DNA from: Pseudomonas psychrophila HA-4
GTDB lineage: Bacteria > Pseudomonadota > Gammaproteobacteria > Pseudomonadales > Pseudomonadaceae
DNA length: 64,000 bases
Direction of reading: 5' to 3'
Assembly: GCF_000282975.1 (NCBI RefSeq)
Contig: NZ_ALJC01000006.1
Span: 62,001 to 126,000, forward strand
In this document: positions 23,071 through 35,424 of the stretch, in pieces
Position numbering within the stretch: position 1 is the first letter of the stretch
Layout: each line of letters starts with the position of its first letter
The notes under the pieces: model-generated
Database searches by the model: none
The model's input: the letters and a program-made list of their open reading frames with translations, nothing else
What the model was told of the DNA's origin: nothing
Translations under genes and position numbers: made by a program

Positions 23071-23928
23071 TATGTCCACCTGCGGGGTAAGGTTCGCCAC
23101 AAACTCGGTCGCCAACTGAGCGACCACTCCACCTTCCTGGCGCCGATCAACTGCTTCTTGTATCTATTCTCCAAAGTGCCCAGCCAGCCTTATTTGAAGC
23201 CGGCTGACTTCCCCCAATTGCAGGTTCTTCAAGACCACTGGCAAGAGATCCGCGAAGAAGCGCGAAACCTGATGCGGGCCGGTGAGATTAAACGTTCCGA
23301 ACAGCCGAATGACGTGGGTTTCAACTCGTTCTTCAAAAGCGGCTGGAAGCGTTTTTACCTCAAGTGGTACGGTGACAACCACCCTTCTGCCGTAGAACTG
23401 TGCCCACGCACTATTGAACTGCTCAATAGCATCGGCACCGTCAAGGCCGCCATGTTTGCCGAATTGCCGCCCGGTTCAAAACTGGTTCGTCATCGCGACC
23501 CATACGCGGGCTCGCTGCGTTACCACTTGGGCTTAGACACACCGAATGACCCTGGCTGCTACATCAGTGTCGATGGACTGAACTACGCCTGGCGTGACGG
23601 CGAAGCAGTGATGTTTGACGAAACGTTCATTCATTACGCCGAAAACAGCACCGATAAAAACCGCCTCATCCTGTTCTGCGATATTGAGCGTCCAATGCAA
23701 TACCGCTGGGCAACAGCCTTCAACCAATGGTTCAGCCGTACCGTCATGGCATCAGCCAGTTCACCCAATGGCGCCAATGATAAAACCGGCGGCCTGAATC
23801 GGGCCTTCACCCGGCTGTACAAAATTCGCTTGCGCGGCAAAGCACTTAAAAAACGCAATCGCACGCGCTACTACTTGGAGAAATGGGCGATCTTCGGTGG
23901 TTTATTAGCGGTGTTCCTACTGATCTAG
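23071..23928 (+). pseudogene. lpxO: lpxO-like aspartyl/asparaginyl beta-hydroxylase, 5' end cut off by the prophage
   Basis: 285 codons of an LpxO-type dioxygenase, which hydroxylates lipid A acyl chains in the inner membrane. The kept part begins YVHLRGKVRHKLGRQLSDH, which in intact homologues follows a short N-terminal membrane anchor and start codon. Here those residues are missing and phage end sequence is fused in frame instead. The catalytic region is intact (LVRHRDPYAGSLRYHLGLD, FDETFIHYAENST). No ATG precedes it in frame, only weak GTG/TTG codons, so it is probably silent. Confidence 0.8.
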
Positions 23929-23933
23929 CCCCA

Positions 23934-23987
23934 TGTTGGAGCGAGCTTGCCCGCGATCTTATAAAGATCAATACATCGCGAGCAAAG
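23934..23987. repeat. REP-type intergenic repeat
   Basis: GTTGGAGCGAGCTTGCCCGC at 23,934 with partial inverted partner ATCGCGAGCAAAG near 23,975-23,987. This matches the common Pseudomonas REP sequence and forms an imperfect hairpin just after the lpxO stop; it may serve as a transcription end or mRNA stabiliser. Confidence 0.7.
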
Positions 23988-24105
23988 TCGAGGCGATTCA
24001 GAGCCACTTGCCATCAAGGCCTCAAGCATGGCCTCCAAAGCGACTGGAAGACCCAATAAAACGCATCACAAAACCGGGCAGCATGAAGACTGAGACAGGT
24101 GCAAC

Positions 24106-24951
24106 TCAGCGTATGAGTAACGGCGGCAAGGTCCCGAGCAATGAAACAGCGGCCACAGCCGATACCCCCAAGCACCACTCAAGCGCCACACTGTTGCGCA
24201 ACACAGCAAAATGACCGGCGCGGCTCATCACGAGATTGAACAAGGCCAACAGCAACATCAGTGCGACCAGCACCACCTTGACCAGCAAGATCAGTGCGAA
24301 ACCTTCAAACAAAGGTGTAGGCCACAGTGCTCCAGTCAGCACCCGCGTATTGATCAGGCCTGTGAGAATGATCCCGGCCACGAGCACAAACCCACTATTG
24401 CTGAAGCGCCGCAGCACCGCATCGACCCCAAACCCGGCAGGGCGCATGAGTACATGCCACAACACCGGCAGGCCGCCCACCCAGGCCCCGACACAGAGCA
24501 AATGGATCAACTGGTTAAGAATCAGCAACTGCCCCTGCCACCCGTCCAGCATCGCGCCATGTCCGACCGGGGCCAAGGTGGCCAGCAATAAAAAACTCAG
24601 CGCACAGACCACGCTAAAACGGGCGGAAACGTACAACGCCAGCAGTAGCAGCCCATTGAACAGCAAATGCCCTGCCCACACCTGACCAAAAAAAGTACTG
24701 CCGAACACCCGTTTTAACGTTGCCGGATTAAGAGTGTCTGCCCAGCTACCAGCCATAGAGTGGGTGGTCAGCAGCAACCAGGCGATGCCACTGACCAGTG
24801 CCATCCATGCCAGAGCGCGATAAGCACAGCGCAGTTGTTGCCCCGAATCAGACCGCACACCCAGCAATAAAGGCCTGCACACCCAGGCCCCAAACAGCAG
24901 TAACACCGCGCTGAAATGCACAAAACGACAGACAACCATGGCGCTGAACAT
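24106..24951 (-). CDS. copD: Copper homeostasis inner-membrane protein CopD
   Basis: A 281-residue protein with eight probable membrane segments, of the CopD family thought to move copper from periplasmic CopC into the cytoplasm. Family features: RFVHFSAVLLLFGAW near the N-terminus, QVWAGHLLFNGLLLLAL, and NQLIHLLCVGAWVGGLPVLWHVL with His/Trp residues typical of the metal path. It starts 4 bases after the copC stop, so the pair is an operon. No copAB or copRS genes lie nearby. Confidence 0.88.
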   Translation of the reverse strand: MFSAMVVCRFVHFSAVLLLFGAWVCRPLLLGVRSDSGQQLRCAYRALAWMALVSGIAWLLLTTHSMAGSWADTLNPATLKRVFGSTFFGQVWAGHLLFNGLLLLALYVSARFSVVCALSFLLLATLAPVGHGAMLDGWQGQLLILNQLIHLLCVGAWVGGLPVLWHVLMRPAGFGVDAVLRRFSNSGFVLVAGIILTGLINTRVLTGALWPTPLFEGFALILLVKVVLVALMLLLALFNLVMSRAGHFAVLRNSVALEWCLGVSAVAAVSLLGTLPPLLIR

Positions 24952-24955
24952 CAAC

Positions 24956-25330
24956 TCAGTTGCTCACCGTGAAACGGTATTGACCGGCACTTTTATGGGT
25001 GTCGACAGACACCGCGCTCCATTTCACCTCGTACTGACCCGCTGAGAAGGGCTGCTGCGGCGTCACGATCAACACTTTTCTGTCCGAAGGCTCAGTTTTC
25101 ACACTGCTCAGTGCGACAGGCGCACCGTCACGGCTGATGGCTACTTTTGTGAAGGCTTGCTCAACCCCCTCGCTAAACTGTAAACGCAGCTCTCTAACCT
25201 CAGCGGTGCTGCTATCGGCAGCCGGGGTAGCCTGCTCAAGATGCGCGTGAGCAAATGCCGCGCTGGCACCCGCCATCAGTGTCACCAAAGCAGCTGTATT
25301 GAGGACTCTTTTCAAGAAAGCGGCAGACAT
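24956..25330 (-). CDS. copC: Periplasmic copper-binding protein CopC
   Basis: A 124-residue secreted protein with signal peptide ending SAAFA. The mature chain begins HAHLEQATPA, giving the N-terminal His ligand of the Cu(II) site, with the second His in VDTHKSAG. The mature part contains no methionine, so the Met-rich Cu(I) site of classic CopC is absent; this is the Cu(II)-only type. It partners CopD encoded directly downstream. Confidence 0.9.
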   Translation of the reverse strand: MSAAFLKRVLNTAALVTLMAGASAAFAHAHLEQATPAADSSTAEVRELRLQFSEGVEQAFTKVAISRDGAPVALSSVKTEPSDRKVLIVTPQQPFSAGQYEVKWSAVSVDTHKSAGQYRFTVSN

Positions 25331-25442
25331 GTGAAGTACCTTGAGATTGGAATACGCGGCAATAATACTCGCCTAATCTCAATTGAGGAGCGCTCGCACG
25401 CCGCCCAAGAGTTAACAACGCTTTCCGCGCAAGGACTTGATA

Positions 25443-25988
25443 ATGCCCACTCGCCTCAGCTTTATTTCTCACGCCCGCACTGAAGCACAGCGTCTAGCGC
25501 GCTTTGCACTGGATGAGCCACCTGAGTCCAAAGGTTTGGAAAAAGCGGCACTTATTGCCTCAGCTCTAAAGAAGCCCGTTCGCATCCTCTGCGCGCCCGA
25601 AGCGCGGACCCTGCAAACAGCCCAAGTCCTGGGTGGACAAATTGAAATCATCCCCGAGCTCGAAGATTACGACGCCGGTGACTGGAAAGGTCACAGCCTA
25701 GCAGACCTTCAACAAAGCATTCCCCAGGCGCTGGCCGACTGGATCAGCGATCCCGGCAAGGCCCCGCATGGCGGTGAAACGGTGCAAGACCTGTGTGTGC
25801 GGGTAGGCACTTGGCTCGACTCATTTCGTGAAGAAGGCCACTTTGCAGTGGTGACTCACCCCTTCGTCATCCGCGCCGCAATCTTACATGCACTGAAGGC
25901 CAGCACCGCCTCCTTTAACCTGATCGATATAGAACCGTTGGCGATAGTCGACCTGCGCTTCAATGATCGCTGGCGCCTGCGGTTTTAA
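25443..25988 (+). CDS. Histidine phosphatase superfamily protein
   Basis: A 181-residue protein of the phosphoglycerate mutase-like superfamily. The catalytic His is in LSFISHARTEAQ, where the usual Arg-His-Gly is Ser-His-Ala, a variant common in pseudomonads. The second half has the acid (ELEDYDAGDWKGHS) and second His (FAVVTHPFVIRA). The substrate is unknown. ATG at 25,443 was preferred over an upstream TTG because of the AAGGA site. Divergent from copC. Confidence 0.8.
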   Translation: MPTRLSFISHARTEAQRLARFALDEPPESKGLEKAALIASALKKPVRILCAPEARTLQTAQVLGGQIEIIPELEDYDAGDWKGHSLADLQQSIPQALADWISDPGKAPHGGETVQDLCVRVGTWLDSFREEGHFAVVTHPFVIRAAILHALKASTASFNLIDIEPLAIVDLRFNDRWRLRF

Positions 25989-26031
25989 GCTACGAATGAT
26001 CCGCAGGCGTTTATGTGCACGCCTTGGGAAA

Positions 26032-26520
26032 TCACTCCTCCAACATCAACCCGCCCGGCGGCAACGGCAGTGCGGTTTTATACCGCACTTGCTTGAGGGC
26101 AAAGCTGGAACGGATGTTCGCCACGCCGGGCACTTTGGTCAAAAAGTCCATCATGAAGCGCTCCAACGCCTGAATGCTCGGCACAAGCACCCGGATCAGA
26201 TAATCCGGGTCGCCTGCCATCAAATAGCACTCCATGACTTCCTGGCGATTTGAAATCGCCGCCTCAAAATGTTGCAGCGCCTCCTCGATCTGTTTCTCCA
26301 GGCTGACATGAATAAACACGTTGACGTGCAAGCCCAACATGTCGGCATCGAGCAACGTCACTTGCTCACGAATCAACCCCAGCTCTTCCATCGCTTTGAC
26401 CCGGTTAAAACACGGCGTCGGCGACAGGTTGACCGAGCGCGCAAGGTCCGCATTGGTGATCCGCGCATTCTGCTGAAGGCTGTTGAGAATCCCTATATCC
26501 GTTCGATCTAGCTTGCGCAT
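26032..26520 (-). CDS. bkdR: Lrp-family activator of the bkd operon, BkdR
   Basis: A 162-residue Lrp/AsnC regulator. The N-terminal HTH ([45 protein letters not shown], 4-48) is followed by the RAM ligand-binding domain ([18 protein letters not shown]). In Pseudomonas putida BkdR activates bkdA1A2B-lpdV in response to branched-chain amino acids and represses itself. Here it is divergent from bkdA1 across a 206-base A/T-rich gap, the expected binding region. Confidence 0.93.
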   Translation of the reverse strand: MRKLDRTDIGILNSLQQNARITNADLARSVNLSPTPCFNRVKAMEELGLIREQVTLLDADMLGLHVNVFIHVSLEKQIEEALQHFEAAISNRQEVMECYLMAGDPDYLIRVLVPSIQALERFMMDFLTKVPGVANIRSSFALKQVRYKTALPLPPGGLMLEE

Positions 26521-27959
<1,439 letters not shown>

Positions 27960-27963
27960 CCAG

Positions 27964-29019
27964 ATGAACGACAACAATAAAATTCAGATGGAGAACGCCG
28001 TGAGTACCAGCACCATGACAATGATCCAGGCCCTGCGCTCGGCCATGGACGTCATGCTTGAGCGCGACGATAACGTGGTGGTGTTCGGTCAGGACGTGGG
28101 CTACTTCGGAGGCGTATTTCGCTGCACCGAAGGCCTGCAAGCCAAGTACGGCAGCTCGCGGGTTTTCGACGCCCCGATCTCCGAAAGCGGCATCGTGGGC
28201 GCTGCTGTGGGCATGGGTGCTTATGGCCTGCGCCCGGTCGCCGAAATCCAGTTTGCTGACTACTTCTACCCCGCTTCCGATCAGATCGTTTCCGAAGCAG
28301 CGCGCTTGCGCTATCGCTCGGCAGGCGAATTTATCGCGCCCATGACGCTGCGCATGCCATGCGGCGGCGGCATTTATGGTGGCCAAACCCACAGCCAAAG
28401 CCCGGAAGCAATGTTCACTCAAGTCTGCGGCCTGCGCACCGTCATGCCGTCCAACCCGTATGACGCCAAAGGCCTGTTGATTGCCGCCATCGAAAACGAT
28501 GACCCGGTGATCTTCCTGGAGCCAAAACGCCTGTATAACGGCCCGTTCGATGGTCACCACGAGCGCCCGGTGACGCCATGGTCCAAGCACCCGGCCAGCG
28601 CCGTACCGGATGGCTATTACACCGTGCCGCTCGATTGCGCCGCCGTCGTGCGCCCCGGCACTGAAGTCACCATCCTGACCTACGGCACCACGGTCTACGT
28701 AGCCCAAGTGGCTGCCGAAGAAACTGGCATCGACGCTGAAGTGATCGACCTACGCAGCCTATGGCCGCTGGACCTGGATGCGATTGTTACCTCCGTGAAA
28801 AAAACCCGTCGCTGTGTCGTCGTGCACGAAGCCACCCGCACCTGTGGCTTTGGCGCCGAGCTGATTGCACTGGTTCAAGAGCACTGCTTCCACTACTTGG
28901 AAGCACCGATTGAACGCGTAACAGGCTGGGACACACCTTACCCGCATGCTCAGGAGTGGGCCTACTTCCCAGGTCCGGCACGAGTGGGTGCGGCTTTGCA
29001 ACGGGTTATGGAGGTTTAA
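27964..29019 (+). CDS. bkdA2: Branched-chain 2-oxoacid dehydrogenase E1 beta subunit
   Basis: A 351-residue E1 beta subunit starting MNDNNKIQMENAVSTSTMTM. Conserved parts: LERDDNVVVFGQDVGYFGGVFR, the EIQFADYFYPASDQI segment, MRMPCGGGIYGGQTHSQS-like active-site stretch and the C-terminal EAPIERVTGWDTPYPHAQE. ATG at 27,964 lies four bases after bkdA1; a longer frame would overlap bkdA1. Its stop touches the bkdB start. Confidence 0.95.
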   Translation: MNDNNKIQMENAVSTSTMTMIQALRSAMDVMLERDDNVVVFGQDVGYFGGVFRCTEGLQAKYGSSRVFDAPISESGIVGAAVGMGAYGLRPVAEIQFADYFYPASDQIVSEAARLRYRSAGEFIAPMTLRMPCGGGIYGGQTHSQSPEAMFTQVCGLRTVMPSNPYDAKGLLIAAIENDDPVIFLEPKRLYNGPFDGHHERPVTPWSKHPASAVPDGYYTVPLDCAAVVRPGTEVTILTYGTTVYVAQVAAEETGIDAEVIDLRSLWPLDLDAIVTSVKKTRRCVVVHEATRTCGFGAELIALVQEHCFHYLEAPIERVTGWDTPYPHAQEWAYFPGPARVGAALQRVMEV

Positions 29020-30300
29020 ATGGGTACGCACGTTATCAAGATGCCGGACATAGGCGAAGGCATTGCACAGGTCGAGTTGGTGGAATGGTTTGTCAAAGTC
29101 GGTGACATGGTGAGCGAAGATCAGGTGGTGGCCGATGTCATGACTGACAAGGCGACTGTCGATATTCCCTCTCCCGTGGCGGGTCGGGTACTGGCGCTGG
29201 GCGGACAGCCGGGCGAAGTGATGGCCGTGGGCAGCGAGTTGATTCGCATCGAAGTCGAAGGCGCGGGCAACCTGCGTGAAAGCGTTGCACCTGTGGCGGT
29301 AGTTGCGGAGCCAGTTGCAGCCCAGAAAGCGGCGCCCCAAGCACGGGTTGAAGTGGCGATTGTGTCGGCTCCCGTGATCAAGGCTGCACCCACCCCGCGT
29401 TCAGCGCCGGTGGCCCGCGAGGCCAACGAACGCCCGCTGGCATCACCTGCTGTGCGAAAACGCGCATGGGATGCCGGAATCGAGCTGCGTTTTGTGCAGG
29501 GCAGCGGGCCTGCGGGCCGGGTGCTACATGACGACCTCGACGCCTACCTGGCCCAAGACACCAGCACCAGCGCCGCACCTGCCAGCGGTTACGCCAAACG
29601 CAACGATGAACAGCAGATCCCAGTGATCGGGCTGCGTCGTAAAATCGCCCAGCGCATGCAAGATGCCAAACGCCGCGCCGCGCACTTCAGCTATGTCGAA
29701 GAAATCGACGTCACCGCCCTCGAAGAACTGCGCGCCCAGCTCAATCAGAAATGGGGCGACAGCCGCGGCAAACTGACCTTGCTGCCTTTTTTGGTGCGGG
29801 CCATGGTCGTGGCCTTGCGCGACTTCCCACAGATCAACGTGCGCTACGACGACGAAGCGCAAATCATCACCCGCTTTGGCGCCGCCCACATCGGCGTGGC
29901 GGCACAAAGCGATGGCGGCCTGATGGTGCCAGTGGTGCGACACGCCGAAACCCTGACCTTATGGGGCGCAGCCGATGAAATCGCCCGTTTAGCGAATGCC
30001 GTGCGTACTGGCAAGGCTACCCGCGAAGAACTGACCGGCTCGACCATCACCCTGACTAGCCTGGGAGCGCTAGGCGGGATTGTCAGTACCCCGGTGGTTA
30101 ACTTGCCCGAAGTCGCGATTATCGGCGTGAACCGCATCGTCGAACGGCCGATGGTGGTTAAAGGCCAGATCGTGATTCGCAAAATGATGAACCTCTCCAG
30201 TTCTTTCGACCATCGCGTGGTTGACGGCATGGACGCGGCACAATTTATCCAGGCCATGCGTGGCTTGCTCGAACAACCTGCCACCCTGTTTCTGGAGTGA
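29020..30300 (+). CDS. bkdB: Dihydrolipoyl acyltransferase E2 of the branched-chain complex
   Basis: A 426-residue E2 core. Domain order: lipoyl domain (1-80) with lipoyl-Lys44 in MTDKATVD, an Ala/Pro-rich linker, the E1/E3-binding domain (about 140-175, [16 protein letters not shown] to [12 protein letters not shown]), then the catalytic acyltransferase domain with [10 protein letters not shown] near the C-terminus supplying the catalytic His. It transfers acyl groups from E1 to CoA. Its ATG follows the bkdA2 stop with no gap. Confidence 0.95.
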   Translation: MGTHVIKMPDIGEGIAQVELVEWFVKVGDMVSEDQVVADVMTDKATVDIPSPVAGRVLALGGQPGEVMAVGSELIRIEVEGAGNLRESVAPVAVVAEPVAAQKAAPQARVEVAIVSAPVIKAAPTPRSAPVAREANERPLASPAVRKRAWDAGIELRFVQGSGPAGRVLHDDLDAYLAQDTSTSAAPASGYAKRNDEQQIPVIGLRRKIAQRMQDAKRRAAHFSYVEEIDVTALEELRAQLNQKWGDSRGKLTLLPFLVRAMVVALRDFPQINVRYDDEAQIITRFGAAHIGVAAQSDGGLMVPVVRHAETLTLWGAADEIARLANAVRTGKATREELTGSTITLTSLGALGGIVSTPVVNLPEVAIIGVNRIVERPMVVKGQIVIRKMMNLSSSFDHRVVDGMDAAQFIQAMRGLLEQPATLFLE

Positions 30301-30302
30301 AC

Positions 30303-31691
<1,389 letters not shown>

Positions 31692-31707
31692 CGCCCTCTA
31701 ACCCAGC

Positions 31708-31772
31708 CCTGTAGGAACGAGCTTGCTCGCGATCTTTTAAAGATCAAAAGATCGTAAGCAAGCTCCTACAGG
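31708..31772. repeat. REPIN (paired inverted REP) after lpdV
   Basis: CCTGTAGGAACGAGCTTGCT at 31,708 is mirrored by AGCAAGCTCCTACAGG ending at 31,772, with GATCTTTT / AAAAGATC inside. A long near-perfect inverted repeat between the 3' ends of lpdV (+) and the kinase gene (-), of the Pseudomonas REPIN type. An outer AGCCC/GGGCT pair followed by TTTT suggests that it also ends transcription. Confidence 0.85.
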
Positions 31773-31785
31773 CCGTACTGGGCTT

Positions 31786-33429
31786 TTACGATCCTTTAAA
31801 CAGGCTCCACAAAAACGCCAGCAAACCTCCCAACGTGGCAATCCCGGCCAACCAACCGACTGCCGACAAGCCTTGCCACACGGGTCCGGCGGCAGCGATT
31901 TGCGGACCGAAGGCGATCAGCAGCGCGCTGATCAGCAACGCCAGCGACAATCGGGTCGATGCCAGTCGCAAGGAGCGCTCCAAACGCTCCAGCCCCGGCA
32001 TGTCAACCTTAAGGTCGAGCACCCCATGCTTTAGCCTGTGCACCATCAAGCGCGTCAGTTTGGGCAAGTCTGCCAAAACCCCTTGCCCCACTTGCAGACC
32101 CTCAATGCCTAAGCGCTTGGCGGCGTTCCAGTCGAACTGCTCACGCAGCATTTTCTCGACCGCAGGCTTGGCCGTCGCCACCAGGTCAAGGTCAGGATCC
32201 AGTTGGGTCAACACGCCATCAGCGGTGATTAACGCTTTGAACAACACCAATAAATCTGCTGGCAATGACAGGCGGTAATCACGAATCAACCCCAGGAAAT
32301 CGGTGATCAAGGCGCTCATTTTCAAAGGCCCGCCCGTTTGGCGCGCCATGTATTCGCGGGCGGCCTGTTCGATAAGGGACACGTCTTGCACCCGCTCGCC
32401 GCTCCAGTCGATCAATACGCCAATCAGTGTCTCAGTGCTGCCTTCGGTCAAGGCCCGCATAAAGTTCATGACCTCAAGACGACGACGTTCATCGAGGCGC
32501 CCGACCATGCCGAAGTCAATAAAGCCCACACGGTTATCGCTCATTGCCCGCAAGTTGCCGGGGTGTGGGTCACCATGAAACAGGCCATCTTCAAGCAACA
32601 TTTTGATAAACGCCTGCGCCCCGCGCTTGGCCAGTAGGCTCGGGTCCAAGCCTTGAGCAATCAAGGGGTCACGTGACAGCGGCGTATAACTTGGCAAAAA
32701 AGCCTGTACCAGCAAGCGCTGACTGCTGAAAGCCCAATAAATAGTGGGGATCACGATATGCGGTGTTTGCGCGAAGTTGCGTGCGACGCTGTCGCAGTTT
32801 TGCCCTTCCTGAGTGAAGTCCAGCTCTTCGAGCATCGCTCGGGCCAACTGCCGGACCATCTGACGCGGCTGATACAGCGCCAGCGCCTCGTTCTGCTCAA
32901 CCAATTGGGCCAAGCTTTCAAGCAACTGCAAGTCGGCGGTCATTTGTCGGCGCAAGCCGGGTCGCTGGACTTTGACCACCACCGCTTCGCCGCTGAGCAG
33001 GCGCGCACGATACACCTGAGCCATCGATGCGGCCGCCAAAGGCTGGGTGTCGAATTCGGCAAACGCCTGATCCAGCTCGCAGCCCAAATCGTCCAGCACC
33101 TGCGCCTCCAGTTCAGCCCACGGCAAGGTCGCGGCCTGACTGTGCAAGGCTTGCAGCTCATCCACCCACTGCGGCGATAAGATGTCACTGCGGCTCGCCA
33201 GTATTTGCCCACACTTAATAAACGTCGGTCCCAGTGTTTCCAGCGCCATCCGCACCCGCTGCGGGGTAGAGGCAGGCAGCGACTCGCCGGGCTCGACATC
33301 CACCCCGGCCAGCAAGCGCCCCAAACCCAGCCGGACTAACACGTCTTGTGCGCCAAAGCGCACCAAGGTCGCCACAATTTGCTGCAGCCGGCGGTGATGT
33401 TTCAAGGCGGTCCAAGTGGGTTCAAGCAT
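31786..33429 (-). CDS. ABC1/AarF/UbiB family protein kinase-like membrane protein
   Basis: A 547-residue UbiB-family protein. Conserved parts: the KxGQ motif in FIKCGQILASRSD, the A-rich nucleotide loop AAASMAQVYRA, LVVKVQRPG-like Lys, then HGDPHPGNL and IDFGMVGRL (catalytic and metal motifs). Two C-terminal membrane segments follow (LSLALLISALLIAF, GWLAGIATLGGLLAFLW). UbiB members support quinone synthesis; this paralogue lies outside a ubi operon, so its exact role is open. The ATG at 33,429 has an AAGGA site; another lies three codons upstream. Confidence 0.85.
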   Translation of the reverse strand: MLEPTWTALKHHRRLQQIVATLVRFGAQDVLVRLGLGRLLAGVDVEPGESLPASTPQRVRMALETLGPTFIKCGQILASRSDILSPQWVDELQALHSQAATLPWAELEAQVLDDLGCELDQAFAEFDTQPLAAASMAQVYRARLLSGEAVVVKVQRPGLRRQMTADLQLLESLAQLVEQNEALALYQPRQMVRQLARAMLEELDFTQEGQNCDSVARNFAQTPHIVIPTIYWAFSSQRLLVQAFLPSYTPLSRDPLIAQGLDPSLLAKRGAQAFIKMLLEDGLFHGDPHPGNLRAMSDNRVGFIDFGMVGRLDERRRLEVMNFMRALTEGSTETLIGVLIDWSGERVQDVSLIEQAAREYMARQTGGPLKMSALITDFLGLIRDYRLSLPADLLVLFKALITADGVLTQLDPDLDLVATAKPAVEKMLREQFDWNAAKRLGIEGLQVGQGVLADLPKLTRLMVHRLKHGVLDLKVDMPGLERLERSLRLASTRLSLALLISALLIAFGPQIAAAGPVWQGLSAVGWLAGIATLGGLLAFLWSLFKGS

Positions 33430-33613
33430 CAATAACATCCTTTTTAAGTACTGCAGCGTGACCGTTCGAGCCTTTAACTGCGACAGCAGCGAGCCTTAAT
33501 CATTCGATTGATTTAAGTTCGCGTGCGGTCACAACGAAAGCCCGTGCAAGCAAACACTGTGCGTGATGGCCTAACACCAGTAGAATCGCGCTCTTTTTTC
33601 CAGGGCGCTCGCC

Positions 33614-34999
33614 ATGACCTCTCCCAACACACCGCATGAAGCCGAGTCCCAGACCAGCGAACTGGTCTTTGGCCTTGAAGACCGTCCCAAGCCGTGGATC
33701 GGCTTTCTGGCAGCGCTGCAACACTTGCTGGCCATCATTGTGCCAATCGTCACGCCTGGTCTGCTGATTTGCCAAGCGCTCGGCGTGTCGAGCCGCGACA
33801 CCAATATGATCGTGTCCATGTCGCTGGTGATTTCCGGCATCGCCACCTTTGTTCAGTGCAAGCGTTTCGGCCCTTTCGGCGCAGGGCTGTTAATTGTGCA
33901 GGGCACAAGTTTCAACTTTGTCGGCCCGTTGATCGCAGGCGGCGCGTTGATGGTCAAACAAGGCACGCCGGTTGAAGGTGTGATGGCGGCGATTTTCGGC
34001 GTGGTGATTGCAGGCTCGTTTGTCGAGATGGGCATCTCGCGGGTCTTGCCGTTTGTAAAACGCATGATCACCCCATTAGTCACCGGGATCGTGGTGCTGA
34101 TGATTGGCCTGACGCTGATTAAAGTCGGCCTAATCAGCATGGGCGGCGGTTTCAGCGCCATGGCCAACGGCACCTTTGCCAACGGCGAAAACCTTATGCT
34201 GTCTGGCCTAGTGCTGGCGATTATCGTGGTCCTCAACCGTATCCCGCTGGTTTGGATGCGCAGTTGCGCAATCGTCATCGCCTTAGCCGTCGGCTACGCG
34301 CTCGCGGGCTATCTGGGCCGCCTAGACTTCACCGGCATGCATCAAGCTGAAGTGTTCCAGGTGCCAATGCCCCTGCACTTTGGTTTGGGTTTCTCGTGGG
34401 CCTTGTTCATTCCCATGTTGGTGATTTACCTGGTGACCTCCCTGGAAGCGATTGGCGATGTGACCGCCACCAGCAAGGTGTCGCGCCAGCCAGTTGAAGG
34501 CCCGGTGTGGATGCAGCGCATTAAGGGCGGCGTATTGGTCAACGGTGCCAACTCGTTACTGGCCGGCGTATTCAATACCTTCCCAAGCTCGATCTTTGCC
34601 CAGAACAACGGCGTGATTCAGCTGACCGCAATTGCCAGCCGTCATATCGGTGTCTGGATTGCTGGCATGTTGATTCTGCTGGGCCTGTTCCCAAGTGTGG
34701 CCGGTGCGATCCAAGCGGTGCCTGAGCCAGTGCTGGGCGGTGCAGCCATGGTGATGTTCGGCGCGGTTGCTGCCTCGGGGATCAATATTCTGGCCAGCAT
34801 TCACCTTGACCGCCGCGCGCTGCTGATTATTGCCGTGTCGCTGGCCTTGGGTCTCGGCGTGTCCCAAGTGCCTGAGTTCCTGGCACACATGCCCGCAGCC
34901 TTGCGTAATGTGCTGGAGTCCGGCGTGGCCACAGGCGGCATCTGCGCCCTGCTGCTGAACTGGTTCCTACCAGAAACAGAGAAAAGCCCAGCTCTATAA
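33614..34999 (+). CDS. Xanthine/uracil-type permease, NCS2 family
   Basis: A 461-residue nucleobase:cation symporter with about 12-14 membrane segments. Family motifs: LQHLLAIIVPIVTPGLLI, VTSLEAIGDVTATSKVS (metal/substrate Glu) and the signature FAQNNGVIQLTAIASR, close to E. coli XanP/XanQ. That makes xanthine the best guess, with uric acid or uracil as alternatives. No purine catabolism genes lie beside it. Confidence 0.85.
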   Translation: MTSPNTPHEAESQTSELVFGLEDRPKPWIGFLAALQHLLAIIVPIVTPGLLICQALGVSSRDTNMIVSMSLVISGIATFVQCKRFGPFGAGLLIVQGTSFNFVGPLIAGGALMVKQGTPVEGVMAAIFGVVIAGSFVEMGISRVLPFVKRMITPLVTGIVVLMIGLTLIKVGLISMGGGFSAMANGTFANGENLMLSGLVLAIIVVLNRIPLVWMRSCAIVIALAVGYALAGYLGRLDFTGMHQAEVFQVPMPLHFGLGFSWALFIPMLVIYLVTSLEAIGDVTATSKVSRQPVEGPVWMQRIKGGVLVNGANSLLAGVFNTFPSSIFAQNNGVIQLTAIASRHIGVWIAGMLILLGLFPSVAGAIQAVPEPVLGGAAMVMFGAVAASGINILASIHLDRRALLIIAVSLALGLGVSQVPEFLAHMPAALRNVLESGVATGGICALLLNWFLPETEKSPAL

Positions 35000-35007
35000 A
35001 CGTTGCT

Positions 35008-35042
35008 GGCGGGCAGGATTGCGACACCGCATCCTGCCCGCC
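35008..35042 (+). terminator. Hairpin after the xanthine permease gene
   Basis: A perfect 12-bp stem (GGCGGGCAGGAT / ATCCTGCCCGCC, 35,008-35,019 and 35,031-35,042) with an 11-base loop, starting 9 bases after the permease stop. There is no clean T run after it, so it may end transcription poorly or mainly protect the 3' end. Confidence 0.55.
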
Positions 35043-35154
35043 TCACAGTAAGCGTCCTACATCTTCATGGACGTTTATGAAGCCCGCCCTTCCCCTATCC
35101 CACTACTTGAATTAATCTTTTTCGTGACCCTTTTGGTTGTCTTGAGCTACAGCT

Positions 35155-35415
35155 ATGAGCACATACGGATCACGATTAAGACAAGAACGCCTGCGCCTTA
35201 AATTGACGCAAGCGCTTTTCGCGACAGCGGGTGGCGTTGGGCGCTACGCACAAAGTTGTTATGAGCGGGACCTGAGTTTGCCCCGTGCAGATTACTTGGC
35301 AGCCATCACACAGATCGGCGTCGATGTGCTGTACATCGTCACGAAGCGCCAAACCTTGCATTTAACCGAACAATTGGAGGCATCTTCGAGTAATGGCGAG
35401 TTCTCCGAAAACTAG
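35155..35415 (+). CDS. Small XRE-type helix-turn-helix regulator
   Basis: An 86-residue protein with a Cro/CI-type HTH at about 5-60 (YGSRLRQERLRLKLTQALFATAGGVGRYAQSCYERDLSLPRADYLAAITQIGVDVLYIV). The C-terminus is short and acidic. Solo regulator; no partner gene is evident, since the downstream region is decayed. Such small XRE proteins are frequent in pseudomonad chromosomes and prophages. Confidence 0.75.
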   Translation: MSTYGSRLRQERLRLKLTQALFATAGGVGRYAQSCYERDLSLPRADYLAAITQIGVDVLYIVTKRQTLHLTEQLEASSSNGEFSEN

Positions 35416-35424
35416 CCTGCACCT

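Noticed and set aside
24211..24685. Long plus-strand frames rich in Gln and His opposite copD
   Set aside because: They are the antisense of the copD coding sequence; composition is explained by codon bias of the real gene.
24956..25442. Cobalamin or metal riboswitch between copC and the phosphatase gene
   Set aside because: No conserved riboswitch core was seen in the 112-base gap; only ordinary promoter-like sequence.
31692..31790. REPIN after lpdV as a small RNA gene
   Set aside because: It matches the widespread Pseudomonas REP type with inverted arms and has no promoter; a repeat is the simpler reading.
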